64,000 nt of DNA from JADKHC01 sp047600805 (GCA_047600805.1 JASGKG010000001.1:1116001-1180000); one strand, 5' to 3'. Counted from the stretch's first letter, positions 27,907 to 38,400 are shown. Numbers and translations are program-made. Notes: generated by a model from the sequence alone, not told the origin.

Positions 27907-29067
27907 TTACGATTTGTTCCGAAGAGCGTCCAGTTTTCCTGGCACGCATACGATGGACCGAACGATATCGATCAACAGGTATAGAACCAAAAAGGTGATA
28001 TACGTGAGGGCGGGGAAAAGCAGTGCCGTCACGGTGAGCGAGAGGCCTTGAAGCTGGTAGGGCAGCAGCCGCCCCACCAATTGCAGGCTTTGCAAAAGCA
28101 CCAGCGGTCGATCAAAGAGTGCAGACACACCGATCAGAGCCCCGGCTGCCGCGAGGAGAAACGTAACGACAGGAAGCGCGATCAGCAGGATCTTCATAAA
28201 GAATGAAACCAGACCGGTGGCTTCCTCTCCCGGACTCGACGGGGTGATCGTGAGCTTCAGGACGGAAGGGTTGAGCGAAACAGCCGCGAGGAGCGCGAGC
28301 AGGCTGCTGACGAAAACCGAAGTGATCACGATGGTGAATTCGTTTGTGCGGATCCCGATGTAGATCCCGTAAAGAAGCACGATGACCGCGAAGATAATGC
28401 TGAGCAGACCGATGGTGTCGGGAACTGCGGAGGAGGAGAGTGTGCAATCGTACTTCGAGACAGCGGTGCAGGCGGCCGAGAAGCGCTTTGAAATGTATTG
28501 GAGCACCGCGATGGCGATGACACCGGCGATGCCGGCCAAGAAGATGACAAACTCGTTCATGCGAACTGCAAAAATCAATGCGCTTAACAGGGCCAAAGCA
28601 GTTCCGACCAGAACCAACCAATCGGTGGCAACCTGGCAAAAACTCAGCACACGGTCAACGAGGCCTGCGGTCAGCAACCCGCGAGTTTTGCCGAGAAGAT
28701 TGCCCACGAGACTTCCAAGAACGGTGGGGTAGTTGATTTTCGTGGCATTCGCGATGGCGTGCGGCGTTTCAGGGCGTACCGTCGCAGGTGTTGGCGCCGG
28801 AGGAGTGGGGCTAACGTCGGTCGCCGGCTTGCTCGGAACAGGGGCGGCCAAGGGTTTCGCTTCCATTTTGGGAGCGGCGGGGGTGGGAGTAGGCTCTTTT
28901 TTCGGCGCGAACTGGGGAATCTCACTCAAAGGATGCCAGCGTTGAGAGCCCTCGGGAATCACGTTTGTTGATAACGTGATTTGTCCCGCAGCGAGCAGCT
29001 TTGAGAGATCGTCAAGCGACACTGGACCAGTCGCCTGATTGGCGGTGTTTGCATAGTAGTATTTCAT
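27907..29067 (-). CDS. GYF-domain (DUF4339) multi-pass membrane protein
   Basis: A 386-residue protein. Residues 1-50 form a GYF_2/DUF4339 domain (MKYYYANTANQATGPVS, then GQITLSTNVIPEGSQRWHPL), which generally binds proline-rich peptides. A Pro/Ala/Thr linker (about 55-105) follows, then about six hydrophobic segments. The next gene downstream encodes a protein with a polyproline N-terminus, a plausible partner for the GYF domain; this pairing is inference. The 307 bp from 29068 to 29374 contain only a dapF terminator and no convincing gene. Confidence 0.8.
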   Translation of the reverse strand: MKYYYANTANQATGPVSLDDLSKLLAAGQITLSTNVIPEGSQRWHPLSEIPQFAPKKEPTPTPAAPKMEAKPLAAPVPSKPATDVSPTPPAPTPATVRPETPHAIANATKINYPTVLGSLVGNLLGKTRGLLTAGLVDRVLSFCQVATDWLVLVGTALALLSALIFAVRMNEFVIFLAGIAGVIAIAVLQYISKRFSAACTAVSKYDCTLSSSAVPDTIGLLSIIFAVIVLLYGIYIGIRTNEFTIVITSVFVSSLLALLAAVSLNPSVLKLTITPSSPGEEATGLVSFFMKILLIALPVVTFLLAAAGALIGVSALFDRPLVLLQSLQLVGRLLPYQLQGLSLTVTALLFPALTYITFLVLYLLIDIVRSIVCVPGKLDALRNKS

Positions 29068-29316
29068 AGGCTGGAAAAACGACGCGAAGGGGGATGTGCG
29101 TTCTCTGTTGGACGAGGGGCTGGACTGCCAAACCTACCGAACTCTTGCTCTCCGTGGTAAGGGGTCGGCATTGGTTATAGCAATCAGTTCACGTTGCTCA
29201 AGCTGTTTCAGCGAGATTGAACTTTTTGCTTGTTATGGCGCCCACGGCGCGCGGTGGACGTGGTTTTCTCAGGTCAGGGCTCGCCCATCTTTTGTAAGGC
29301 CCGGGACTGCGATCAC

Positions 29317-29343
29317 AAAAAAGCCCGCGGCGAACCGCGGGCT
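29317..29343 (-). terminator. rho-independent terminator after the dapF-like gene
   Basis: On the minus strand AGCCCGCGG and its complement form a 9-bp stem with a short CG-containing loop, followed by a T-run. It lies about 30 bp downstream of the dapF-like stop. Confidence 0.88.
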
Positions 29344-29374
29344 CCGAAGAACGTGGGCGCAATAATGGTCTGGA

Positions 29375-30235
29375 TCAGACTTTCACTTCGAACAGCTGCG
29401 GGTGCATCGTGCCCTCGGCGACTTTGTTGACGGTGCCGGTCATCATGATCGAGAAGTTGTCGCCGATTTCGATGCGGATCTTGCCGCCGGGCATGTGAAC
29501 GGTGATCGACCGATCGACGAGGCCGAGCTTGTGTGCGACGGCTGCTGCGGCGCTTGAGCTGCTGCCCGAGGCGAGTGTGTAACCGGCGCCACGCTCCCAG
29601 ATTTCTATCTGGATATTGTTTCGGTCGAGCGCTTTTAGGAACTGGACGTTGGTTTTGCGTGGAAAGTCAGGATGAACCTCGAAATGCGGGCCGTATTTGT
29701 GCGCGATTTCGGAAGAAATTTCCGGCAGCGGAATGACGCAATGGGGATTGCCGATGGTTGCGGCGCAGTAGGTGAACTCGCGGTCGAGCACCTTGATCTT
29801 TTCGTTGATCACGTCGCGCGGTGCGCCGGTAAGGTTCACGGGAATCTTGGCGCTGTCGAAGCTGACCGAGCCCATGGCAACCGTGATGAGCTTGCCATCC
29901 TCCTTGATGACCGATTGCACGACGCCGCCAGGGACTTCGATCGTGAAGTCGGGCTTCTTGGCGAGCTTTTGGTCCCAGAGATAACGCGAGAAGATGCGCA
30001 GGCCGTTGCCGCTCTTTTCGGCCTCGGAACCATCGGGATTAAAAATGCGCAGGCCAAAATCGGCCTTCTTCGTCGGGAGCGGGCCCCAGAGAATGCCGTC
30101 GGAGCCGACGCCGAAGTTGCGATGACAAACGACGCGAATTTGTTCGACCGTGGGGGCAGGTTTCCAGTTGGGAAAATCCGCGGGATCGCACACGATGTAG
30201 TCATTGCCGAGGGCGTGGTACTTAAAGAAGCGCAT
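29375..30235 (-). CDS. dapF: diaminopimelate epimerase-like protein with Ser at both catalytic Cys positions
   Basis: A 286-residue protein with two-fold symmetric DapF architecture: FFKYHALGNDYIV at the N-terminus, NPDGSEAEKSGNGLRIF near residue 68 and ERGAGYTLASGSSSSAAAA near residue 214. In canonical DapF the two catalytic bases are Cys in (E)MCGNGxR and (T)xACGTG; here both are Ser. The rest of both substrate-binding loops is kept. It may be an active variant subfamily, an epimerase for another substrate, or a weak enzyme. It starts at the ATG at 30235; the small membrane protein gene ends 76 bp upstream. Confidence 0.82.
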   Translation of the reverse strand: MRFFKYHALGNDYIVCDPADFPNWKPAPTVEQIRVVCHRNFGVGSDGILWGPLPTKKADFGLRIFNPDGSEAEKSGNGLRIFSRYLWDQKLAKKPDFTIEVPGGVVQSVIKEDGKLITVAMGSVSFDSAKIPVNLTGAPRDVINEKIKVLDREFTYCAATIGNPHCVIPLPEISSEIAHKYGPHFEVHPDFPRKTNVQFLKALDRNNIQIEIWERGAGYTLASGSSSSAAAAVAHKLGLVDRSITVHMPGGKIRIEIGDNFSIMMTGTVNKVAEGTMHPQLFEVKV

Positions 30236-30311
30236 GGTGTAAAGGAGCGGAAATTACTTCCATGTCTCCTCTAGGAAAGCACGCAAAAACTGCGGTGTAT
30301 ACGCTGCCGGT

Positions 30312-30593
30312 TCAGTCCACCGTGATCGTCACCGACGACAGGAGCCACTCGCCAAAGAACATGGTCATGACGATCAAAGTCATGGGTACGTATTCCCAAT
30401 AAAACTTACCTGTCCCGACGCCAGCGGCTTTGTACATCTTCGCGGGGTCTTTGACATTGGGTTTGTTCTTCAGGCGATTGAAAAGGTGGCGCAGTGTTCC
30501 CGCGAGGACCGCGAAGACAATTCCCATCACAAGCGCAAACCAAGGCGGACTGCCGATCAAATAAAGGGCCGCTTTGGCTGCGCCGAGGACCAA
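30312..30593 (-). CDS. small multi-pass membrane protein, start uncertain
   Basis: The frame from a TTG at 30593 encodes 93 residues with two or three membrane segments (LVMGIVFAVLAGTL and YVPMTLIVMTMFFGEWLL) and a basic loop (RHLFNRLKNKPNVKD). The same frame stays open upstream and codes another hydrophobic segment (NIVLLFFVFGPAL) before overlapping the end of the GH39 gene, but without an ATG, GTG or TTG. An ATG sits one base out of frame at about 30668. Either the start is unusual or a one-base change disrupts it. No known family recognised. Confidence 0.5.
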   Translation of the reverse strand: MVLGAAKAALYLIGSPPWFALVMGIVFAVLAGTLRHLFNRLKNKPNVKDPAKMYKAAGVGTGKFYWEYVPMTLIVMTMFFGEWLLSSVTITVD

Positions 30594-30697
30594 ACCAATC
30601 TGCAGAGCGTTGAGTCGTTTGAGCGCTGGCCCAAAAACGAAAAAGAGCAGGACGATATTGCGAGCATGGGGCTGGAGTGTCTGCGCTCTGTGAAGTG

Positions 30698-32299
30698 CTA
30701 CAGCGGCTTGAGCTCCACGAGCCAGACATCGTTCTCGCGCATATCGAAGCGGCGCGAGAAGGAACCATCCGCACCCACTTCCACTTTTGTGTCGAGGGCC
30801 GGCACGCCACTGCTGGCTTGGCGGAGCTTTTCCACCTGTGCGCGGGTTAGCTGGCCGGGCGAGCCGAGGTCGCGCCAGGCGGCTTGGACGTCGTTGGCGC
30901 GATATCCGACCTTGGTGGCGAGCAGGCGGTAAGAACCTTTTTTCAAGCCGGTGAGTTTCAGCTCGGCGGGTTCCTTCGTTTTGGAGGGGAGATCTTTGAC
31001 GTAGTACTCCTGGTTGATGATCGACGGGCCGGGATGAGTGATCGTGAAATCCCAGAAGAGCGCTTGCACGCCGCCAGAATTGTTGCGGCAGACGATGGCG
31101 GCCGGGTCGGAGCAGTTCAGTTCGGAGTCGCCGAGCGCGTTAAGGAACTTGTAGGCGAAATAGGACGGTTTAGGAAGATCCTGATAGTTGAGCAGACCGA
31201 AGCCGCCGTGGAAAGGCGTCATGCGCGGGCCGGCTTCTTCGAAGATGTCGGTGAACGTCCAATACGACATCGAGTTCGCGGCTGAGCCGATGTTGCGGAT
31301 CTTGTCCAAAATAAACGCGGCGCTGTGATAGCTGTCGTGAATCGGGTCCGACGGCGTGTACGAAGCGCTCCACTCGGTGTAGTGCAGTTCGGCTTTCGCG
31401 TAGGACGAATGATCGATCTTGGCACGCACGCCTTTTACTTCGCCCGTGATGGCGTCGCGGTCGGGAGAAAACACGGTGCCGGCATTTCCTGTTTCGTCGA
31501 GATAGCCACTCATCGTGGCGTAAGAATGCGTACTGACGAAATCGAGCGGCAGCTTTTTCTCGGTGCAGTAGGCGAGCGTTTCATCGATCCAGCCGCTGCC
31601 GGCGGTGGCGGGACCGCCGACGCGATAAGCGGCGTCGACCGATTTCACGGCGCGCGCGGTGGTTTCGTAGAGCTTGTAGTATTCCGCGCGGGCGGTGGGG
31701 AGGAATTCCTCGTAGGTCTTACCGTTGGTTGTGCCCATCCAAAAGCCGGTAAGGTTTGGTTCGTTCCAGACTTCGAAATACCAACTGCGGATTTCCTCGC
31801 TGCCGTAGCGTTCGGTGACGTGCCGTACGAAGGCGGCGATGAAGGCTTCCCATTTCACGTAGTCCTTTGGCGGTGTGACGTTGGCGCGGTACCAGAAAAG
31901 CGTATGCGGCCCGCTGGCGAGCGCGGTGGGCATGAAGCCGAGCTCTACGAACGGCTTCATCCCGATGCTGTGGAGAAAATCGAAGAGCTCGTCCACGTAC
32001 TGCCAGTTGTAGATCGAGCGACCCTGTTTGTCCTCCTGGTAAACGCCCATTTCGTCGCCGAACAATCCGTGAAACCGGATGTAGCGGAAGCCGCAGTCGT
32101 CATGCGCACGGCGGAGTTGCCGTTGCCAATCGGCTCGCAGTCCTTCGTTGGCGCGGCCGGCGCCTACGCAAAAGTTATACATGCGACTGGTCGGCCCGGC
32201 AATTTTTGCGACATCTGCGTTAATGACACGCGAGGTTGGTTCGGCGGAAGCAGAGAAAGTGGCCATGGCAAAGAGCAGGAGCAAAGAGCAGCATTTCAT
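30698..32299 (-). CDS. exported GH39 family glycoside hydrolase (beta-xylosidase type)
   Basis: The ATG at 32299 gives 533 residues with a signal peptide (MKCCSLLLLFAMATFSASA); an ATG at 32329 would add 10 residues. The TIM-barrel carries the acid/base Glu in YFEVWNEPNLTGFW and the nucleophile Glu in ELHYTEWSASY, both typical of GH39. The family hydrolyses xylo-oligosaccharides or iduronides with retention. A C-terminal beta-sandwich from about residue 420 completes the usual layout. The gene stands with no close carbohydrate partner. Confidence 0.9.
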   Translation of the reverse strand: MKCCSLLLLFAMATFSASAEPTSRVINADVAKIAGPTSRMYNFCVGAGRANEGLRADWQRQLRRAHDDCGFRYIRFHGLFGDEMGVYQEDKQGRSIYNWQYVDELFDFLHSIGMKPFVELGFMPTALASGPHTLFWYRANVTPPKDYVKWEAFIAAFVRHVTERYGSEEIRSWYFEVWNEPNLTGFWMGTTNGKTYEEFLPTARAEYYKLYETTARAVKSVDAAYRVGGPATAGSGWIDETLAYCTEKKLPLDFVSTHSYATMSGYLDETGNAGTVFSPDRDAITGEVKGVRAKIDHSSYAKAELHYTEWSASYTPSDPIHDSYHSAAFILDKIRNIGSAANSMSYWTFTDIFEEAGPRMTPFHGGFGLLNYQDLPKPSYFAYKFLNALGDSELNCSDPAAIVCRNNSGGVQALFWDFTITHPGPSIINQEYYVKDLPSKTKEPAELKLTGLKKGSYRLLATKVGYRANDVQAAWRDLGSPGQLTRAQVEKLRQASSGVPALDTKVEVGADGSFSRRFDMRENDVWLVELKPL

Positions 32300-32516
32300 G
32301 AGGTAGCAGCGTTTTCGGAAGAGCGACATTGGTGGTAAACTCGGCTCAAGCGACTTTAATCTGAGCCTTTGCGGAGTTGAGGAAACGCTGATCGTTGCAC
32401 GCTGCATCCGCAACAAAACAGATCGTCGCACGATTGACTAGCTAGGTGTTGCGAGACGGCGAGCGGATGCTCGTCGGGTGCACCGCACGCCGTTTCACGT
32501 ATGCAGACCGAAGGCT

Positions 32517-33269
32517 CTAGAGCGCTCCGAATGTCACACTACCGTTCACTGTCGACGCCTCGACCTTGCCATGACCCCCGGTGCCGGCATCGCCGTCCAA
32601 GCTTCGGCGCGTAGATTCCATGTTTGAAAGCGGGAGGCTGCATTTGATGCTGCCGTTGACGGTTCGGCCATGGATTCTGGCGGCGAGAGTGGTGGGGAGA
32701 GACAGATGGCAGCTGCCGTTGACTGTTTTGGCGGTAACAAAAGGATCGTTAGCGTTGGAGGTCAAGCTGGCTTCGATGTTGCCGTTGACGGAGTCGAGGG
32801 ATGCCAGCGCGGCGATCCCATTGACCCGAACACTTCCGTTGACGGTGCCGGCGTTGATCTGGGCGCTGACATCGGTGATCGTGATATTCGAGTTAACCAC
32901 GCGCACTTTGCAGAGGGTCAAATTCTGTGGAACATGGATTGTGTACCGGACCGAACCATTGACTCGGTTAAAAAACCACCAACTACGGTCGTGTTCTGTC
33001 TTGATCTCGACGTGGGTGGGACTGGCATCGACGTTGATGTGGATTTTTGCGAGATCGTCGGAGTTGGCGGCTCGTTTTTGCGCCTCGACGGCGATTTCGT
33101 TTTTGTCCCAACCGATAATTTCGACAGAGCCATTTATGCTGTTCAGTGAGAGTTCAGCTTGTGCGGAGACCGCGTAGGACTGGGAGAAATTTTCTAAAAC
33201 GGCGTCGTCGCCGGCGTGTGCAATCGAGACAGCAGTGAGGCTGGAAAGCAGGAGCATGATCGTTTTCAT
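32517..33269 (-). CDS. exported DUF4097-like beta-repeat protein
   Basis: The ATG at 33269 gives 250 residues with a signal peptide (MKTIMLLLSSLTAVSIAHA). The mature part has seven recurring (V/I)NGS or VNGN-type turns spaced about 20 residues apart (SINGSVEI, RVNGSVRY, TVNGSVRV, SVNGNIEA, TVNGSCHL, TVNGSIKC, TVNGSVTF), which suggests a right-handed beta-helix as in the DUF4097/DUF4098 putative adhesin family. Function is not established. Divergent from tam. Confidence 0.78.
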   Translation of the reverse strand: MKTIMLLLSSLTAVSIAHAGDDAVLENFSQSYAVSAQAELSLNSINGSVEIIGWDKNEIAVEAQKRAANSDDLAKIHINVDASPTHVEIKTEHDRSWWFFNRVNGSVRYTIHVPQNLTLCKVRVVNSNITITDVSAQINAGTVNGSVRVNGIAALASLDSVNGNIEASLTSNANDPFVTAKTVNGSCHLSLPTTLAARIHGRTVNGSIKCSLPLSNMESTRRSLDGDAGTGGHGKVEASTVNGSVTFGAL

Positions 33270-33387
33270 GGGAACGCTAGGATATACACGCATCCCGGGG
33301 GCCGGTTACGGGAAAATGGGTTTCTGATCGGCTGGAAGAAATCGCCGCGGAAGTTGAACAAGGCAGAAACCACGACTACTGGGAAAG

Positions 33388-34164
33388 ATGCCGACTTGGG
33401 ACAGCAGCCAGTATTTAAAATTTGCCAATGAACGAACTCAGCCCGCCGTCGACCTGGCGGCGCGCATAGCGTTGGAGACGCCTGCGGAAATCGTCGATCT
33501 CGGTTGTGGCCCGGGAAACAGCACTGCGGTTGTCGCCCGGCGCTGGCCTGCGGCGAAGCTCCTGGGGTTGGATAGTTCTGCTGAAATGATCGCAGCAGCG
33601 AAAGAGCAGCAACCGGAGTGGCACTGGGAAATGGCGGATATCGCCACTTGGACCACCGAAAACCAGCAGGCCTTTGACCTGGTGTTCTCAAACGCGGCGC
33701 TTCAATGGGTGCCCAACCATGCACGCGTGCTTCCCGAGTTGCTCCTGCGAGTTAAAGATGGCGGAGCGCTCGCGTTTCAGGTCCCGGCTGATCCAAACGC
33801 CCCGGCACACCAGATCGCACGCACGTTGACGAGTTCGGTCACGTGGAAACCATTTTTCGCGACGCCGGTGCGAGAGTGGCAAGTCGAGGAACCGTCATTC
33901 TATTACGACGTGTTAGCGGAAAGAGCGACGAGGCTCGAAATGTGGACGACTGATTATTATCACGTGATGTCCAGCGCAGCCGGGATTGTGGAATGGTACA
34001 GAGGCACCGGGCTGCGGCCGTTTTTGGAGAAACTGTCGGACCCTATCGACCAGGAGCGATTCATTGCCGATTACCTTCAGCAACTCGAAAAAGTTTATCT
34101 GCCGCGTTCAAATGGGAAGGTGCTTTTTCCGTTTAGTCGATTGTTTGTGGTTGCGTACCGGTAG
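33388..34164 (+). CDS. tam: trans-aconitate 2-methyltransferase-like
   Basis: A 258-residue class I SAM methyltransferase of the Tam family, which methylates trans-aconitate, a spontaneous inhibitor of aconitase. Motif I is IVDLGCGPGNSTAVV, motif II LGLDSSAEM, then FDLVFSNAALQWVPNH, characteristic of the family. The C-terminus ends LFPFSRLFVVAYR as in known Tam proteins. The ATG at 33388 is the first start after a stop. Confidence 0.85.
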   Translation: MPTWDSSQYLKFANERTQPAVDLAARIALETPAEIVDLGCGPGNSTAVVARRWPAAKLLGLDSSAEMIAAAKEQQPEWHWEMADIATWTTENQQAFDLVFSNAALQWVPNHARVLPELLLRVKDGGALAFQVPADPNAPAHQIARTLTSSVTWKPFFATPVREWQVEEPSFYYDVLAERATRLEMWTTDYYHVMSSAAGIVEWYRGTGLRPFLEKLSDPIDQERFIADYLQQLEKVYLPRSNGKVLFPFSRLFVVAYR

Positions 34165-34235
34165 ATGTGTGTTCGCGGGACGCGCCAGAGTGGACGGTGG
34201 TTTGCGTTGTAACGGTTCGCATATAGCGTCGGCGC

Positions 34236-35306
34236 ATGCCTGAACTATTTTCTCCTCTCACGATCAAATCCATCACTCTCCGCAACCGCATTGGCGTTTC
34301 GCCGATGTGCATGTATTCGTCCGAGAATGGCTATGCGAGCGATTGGCACCTCGTGCATCTCGGCGCACGCGCGGCCGGCGGGGCAGGGTTGGTGATTATG
34401 GAAGCAACGGCCGTTTCACCCGAAGGTCGCATCACGCCCGACGACATGGGACTTTGGGAGGATGGGCAAATCGAGTCGTTGAAACGCATCGTGCAGTTCA
34501 TAAAGGAGCACGGCGCGGTCCCTGGGATCCAAATTGCCCATGCTGGACGCAAAGCTAGCGCGGCGGCTCCGTGGAAAGGCGGAGCTCACCTCACGGACGA
34601 CGCTGGTGGCTGGAAACCGATCGCGCCGAGCGCAATCGCGTTCGGTGGTGACCTCAACAAGGTGCCAGCCGAAATGTCATTGGCGGAAATCTCTCGGGTG
34701 CGGGAAGCTTTCGCGGCGACCGCCAAGCGCGCTCTCGCTGCCGGTTTTGAGTGGTTGGAGTTGCACTCGGCTCATGGATACCTGTCGCACGAGTTCCTTT
34801 CGCCGCTTTCGAATCAGCGCACTGACAACTACGGCGGCAGCTTCGAAAACAGAATTCGTTTCACGATGGAAACGGCTGAGGCGATTCGGGACGTTTGGCC
34901 CGAAAAGTATCCGCTGACCGCACGCCTCTCGTGCACGGATTGGGTACACGGCGGTTGGACGCTCGACGAATCAGTTGAGTTATCCAGACGCTTAAAATCG
35001 GCCGGCTATGACCTGATCGACTGCAGTTCGGGCGGAGTGGTCGGACACGCGAAAATCAAGACCGGCCCCGGTTACCAGGTGCCGTTTGCGGAGCGCATTC
35101 GTCGTGAAGCGGGCATTGCCACGGCCGCGGTCGGCCTTATCACGGAGCCCGCGCAGGCCGACGAAATCATTCGTTCCGGCAAAGCGGATCTCGTGCTTTT
35201 GGCCCGGGCGGAATTGAACGATCCGAATTGGCCGCTGCACGCCGCGAAGGCCCTCGGCCGTACCGATGCGCTCCAACCACCGCCGCAATACTTGCGGGGA
35301 TTCTGA
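34236..35306 (+). CDS. old yellow enzyme family NADPH:flavin oxidoreductase (YqjM/NamA-like)
   Basis: A 356-residue FMN TIM-barrel enzyme. The N-terminal LTIKSITLRNRIGVSPMCMYSSENG contains the Cys and Tyr that set the flavin potential in the YqjM subclass; IQIAHAGRKAS carries the His that binds the substrate carbonyl; ELHSAHGYLSHEFLSP and the LVLLARAELNDPNWP FMN-phosphate segment follow. It reduces activated double bonds. The start is 72 bp after tam on the same strand. Confidence 0.9.
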   Translation: MPELFSPLTIKSITLRNRIGVSPMCMYSSENGYASDWHLVHLGARAAGGAGLVIMEATAVSPEGRITPDDMGLWEDGQIESLKRIVQFIKEHGAVPGIQIAHAGRKASAAAPWKGGAHLTDDAGGWKPIAPSAIAFGGDLNKVPAEMSLAEISRVREAFAATAKRALAAGFEWLELHSAHGYLSHEFLSPLSNQRTDNYGGSFENRIRFTMETAEAIRDVWPEKYPLTARLSCTDWVHGGWTLDESVELSRRLKSAGYDLIDCSSGGVVGHAKIKTGPGYQVPFAERIRREAGIATAAVGLITEPAQADEIIRSGKADLVLLARAELNDPNWPLHAAKALGRTDALQPPPQYLRGF

Positions 35307-35459
35307 CGCAGACGCTCGGAACAGGAAAGTGGGCAAACTTCCCGCCCGGCGGAGAGCGCTTTTTTGCGTTTGGCCGCGGATTTGCGAATAGCGTGTGAAC
35401 AACTGTGAACTTTTTCCAATTGCCGAACGAAATGCGCACCGCTCAACTCCCCGGTTTTC

Positions 35460-38400
35460 ATGTATCTCAAGGCTCTCAAGCTGCACGGCTTTAAATCTTT
35501 TGCTGATCCCACAACCCTCCGCTTCGAACCCGGCGTCACCGCGGTGGTCGGCCCCAACGGTTGCGGAAAATCCAACATAGCGGACTCGATTCGCTGGGTG
35601 CTCGGCGAGCAAAGCGCTAAGGCCCTCCGTGGCGGCAAGATGCAAGACGTCATCTTCGAGGGTGCCGATACGCGCAAGCCGGCGCAGATGTGCGAAGTTT
35701 CGCTCTTGCTCACAGACTGCGAAAAGCAACTCGGCACCGAATTCCACGAAGTCGAGATCATGCGTCGCGTGCACCGCGATGGTCAGGGCGAATACTTTTT
35801 CAACGGCCAGCCGTGCCGCCTGAAGGACATCCATAAGCTTTTCATGGACACCGGCATTGGCCGGACAAGTTACTCGATCATGGCGCAAGGCCAGATCGAC
35901 CAGATCCTTTCGTCCAAACCGGAAGAGCGGCGCGCCGTGTTCGAAGAGGCTGCGGGCATAACTCGTTACAAGAGCCAACGACGCGAGGCGCTGCAGAAGC
36001 TTACGTTGACCGATCAGAACTTGGCACGTGTCGCGGACGTCATCGGCGAAGTCGGCCGGCAGATCGGTTCGTTGCGCCGTCAGGCGGCCAAGGCGATTCG
36101 CTACAAACGCCTTAGTCATCGCCTGCGGCATCAGAGTCTCGCGTATAGCAGTTTCCAATACCAACAGCTCGCGGGCACGTTGGCCGAGCTGGAGAGTCGC
36201 GTGTCGGTGTTGCGCACCGAAGCGGATACGCGTCGCACGCGTTTCGAGGAAGAAAACCGCGCGATCGAAGAAAAGAAAGCGCTGCGCAGTCGTTTGAACC
36301 AGCGCGTACAAGACGCGCAGCAGGCGGTCTTCGATCTTCGTACTGAAAAAGAGCAGGCTGAAAACGCAGGGAATCTCGCGCAGATCAAACGCACCGGCCT
36401 GCAGGACCGCTTGGAATCTTCGCGCCAAAATCTCAGCGAAACCGAGATGCAGCTCCGCGAACTCGCCGCGCAAGTCGACACCGGCGCGCAGGACAAACAG
36501 ATGCAGCTCACGTTGCTCGGCACGTCCGACGCGACGTTCCAGAATCGTAATCGCGAACTCGCGATCGTCGAAGGCGAGCTCAGCAAACTCGAGCAAGAGC
36601 TGCAGCAGTCAAAATTCCAACTGCTCACGCTGGAAAGCTCGGTGGCGCGTCTCCGCACCGACTGCTCGGCTTACGAAGTCGATCAGAAGACAAGCGTGCA
36701 TAAACACGACTCGCTGCTTCAGGAAATCGAAGGCATTCGCCAGCAGCAGAGCGCGGCGGGTCAGGTCGTCGCAGAATTTGAAGCCCGCGTTGAAGAAGCG
36801 CTCACGACCAAATCCCGAGCCAACCAAGAATCTTCCGAGGCGCAGCAGACTGTCGTGAACCTGACCCGCGAGTTCCGCGACGGTCAGCGCAAGCTGCAGG
36901 AAATCGACCGCCAAGTCGCGCAGCGCACCGCGCGGTTGAAGCTCTTGCAACAGCTGCAGGAAAAACTCGAGGGCTTCGGCGAAGGCGCCAAAGCCATTTT
37001 GCAGGGCCGTCTCGACGGCGTGCTGAACGGCGCGAAACCACAACCTGTCACGCAGGGCATCGAGGTGAAGCCGGAGTTCGGGCGCGCCTTGGAGGCGTTG
37101 CTTGGTTCGGCGGTTGAAGCCATTTCTGTCGCGGATCTGGCGACGGCGCACAAGATCATCGCGCAATTGGAAACCGAACAAGTTGGCAGCGTCTGCCTGC
37201 AGATCGCTGAGATGAATGGCCATAGCGCCGCGTCTACTGACGGTTTACCCGCGTTTCTTGCGCCGGCGACGAGCATCCTTCTGAGCGCCGAGGCGACCCA
37301 TCCCGTTTACGGCCTGCTGAGCAGTTGTTACATCGCTGAAGACCTCGCTGCGTTCCTGGAGTTCTGGAAAGCGAATCCGGCGTTTTCATTCCTCGCGATC
37401 GCGACGCGGAAGGGTGAAATCGTCGATCGCCGCGGCCTCGTCTCCGGTGGCCACGCCGGCAAGAAGACCTCGCACAGCATTGTTCAGCGTGAAATCGATC
37501 TACGCGAAACCGGCAAAGCGCTGATCGAAGACCAGCGTCAGCACGACGAGCAGAAGACGTTGGTGGACGCGATCAACGCGCGTATCGCCGAGGCCGAAGC
37601 TCTGGTCGAACAGAAGCGCAACGAAGTTCTCGCAGCGACGCAAAACCTCGCCGCCGTGCAGACCGAACAGCGCAATGCCCAACGCTCGCTCGATGAGGTC
37701 GCCGCTCGCCTCACACGCAAAGAATCTGAGGTCGGCGCGCTTGAAGCCGCCCGCAACGAAGCGCACGCCCGCTGGGAAAGAGCGCAGACGCAACTCACCG
37801 AGGCCGAGACCACGGTGAACCAGGGACGTGAACGAATTCAGCAGCTGGAAAAACGTATCGAGGAGGTTCGCACCGACCGCGATGTGAAGCGCGACACGCT
37901 CGCACAGGCGCGCCTCGAACTCGCCGAACACCGCCAAAAAGTCGAAGTGCTCGACCGCGGCATTGCCGACATGGAGCGCCGGCGCGCGCAGCTCAGCGAG
38001 TTGCTGGTACAGCGTCAGCAGGAGATTGAAGTTTGGACCGAGCAAATTTCGGAGCTCGAACGCGAAAACCATTCGAAACGCGCACGCAGTGCGCAAATCT
38101 CCGAAACGCTCGTTGTCGCCCAACAGCAGGTTGAGCAAATCCGCAAGGAACTCGTCGACGTAGAACGCGAGATCGATGCGGTCGAAGCCACGCAGCACGG
38201 TTTGCGCACCGAGGCCGAAACGTCGCAGGCGGAATTCAGCCGTTGCGAAGTGAAGTTGGCCGAGAGCCGTGCGCGCGCTCAGTTCATCAAGGATGAGGTT
38301 TCGCACGAATTCCAAGCCGATGTCGCCTCGCTCGATTGGAAGCGGCTCATTTGGCGCGCGGATGAAGAACCAGAGGGCATGAAACAACTCGACCTCGATG

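Noticed and set aside
31325..32338. 337-codon plus-strand open frame opposite GH39
   Set aside because: Antisense shadow; GH39 catalytic motifs are intact on the minus strand.
34992..36596. 534-codon minus-strand open frame opposite smc and the old yellow enzyme
   Set aside because: Antisense shadow in high-GC coding sequence; composition is unlike a real protein and both sense genes are certain.
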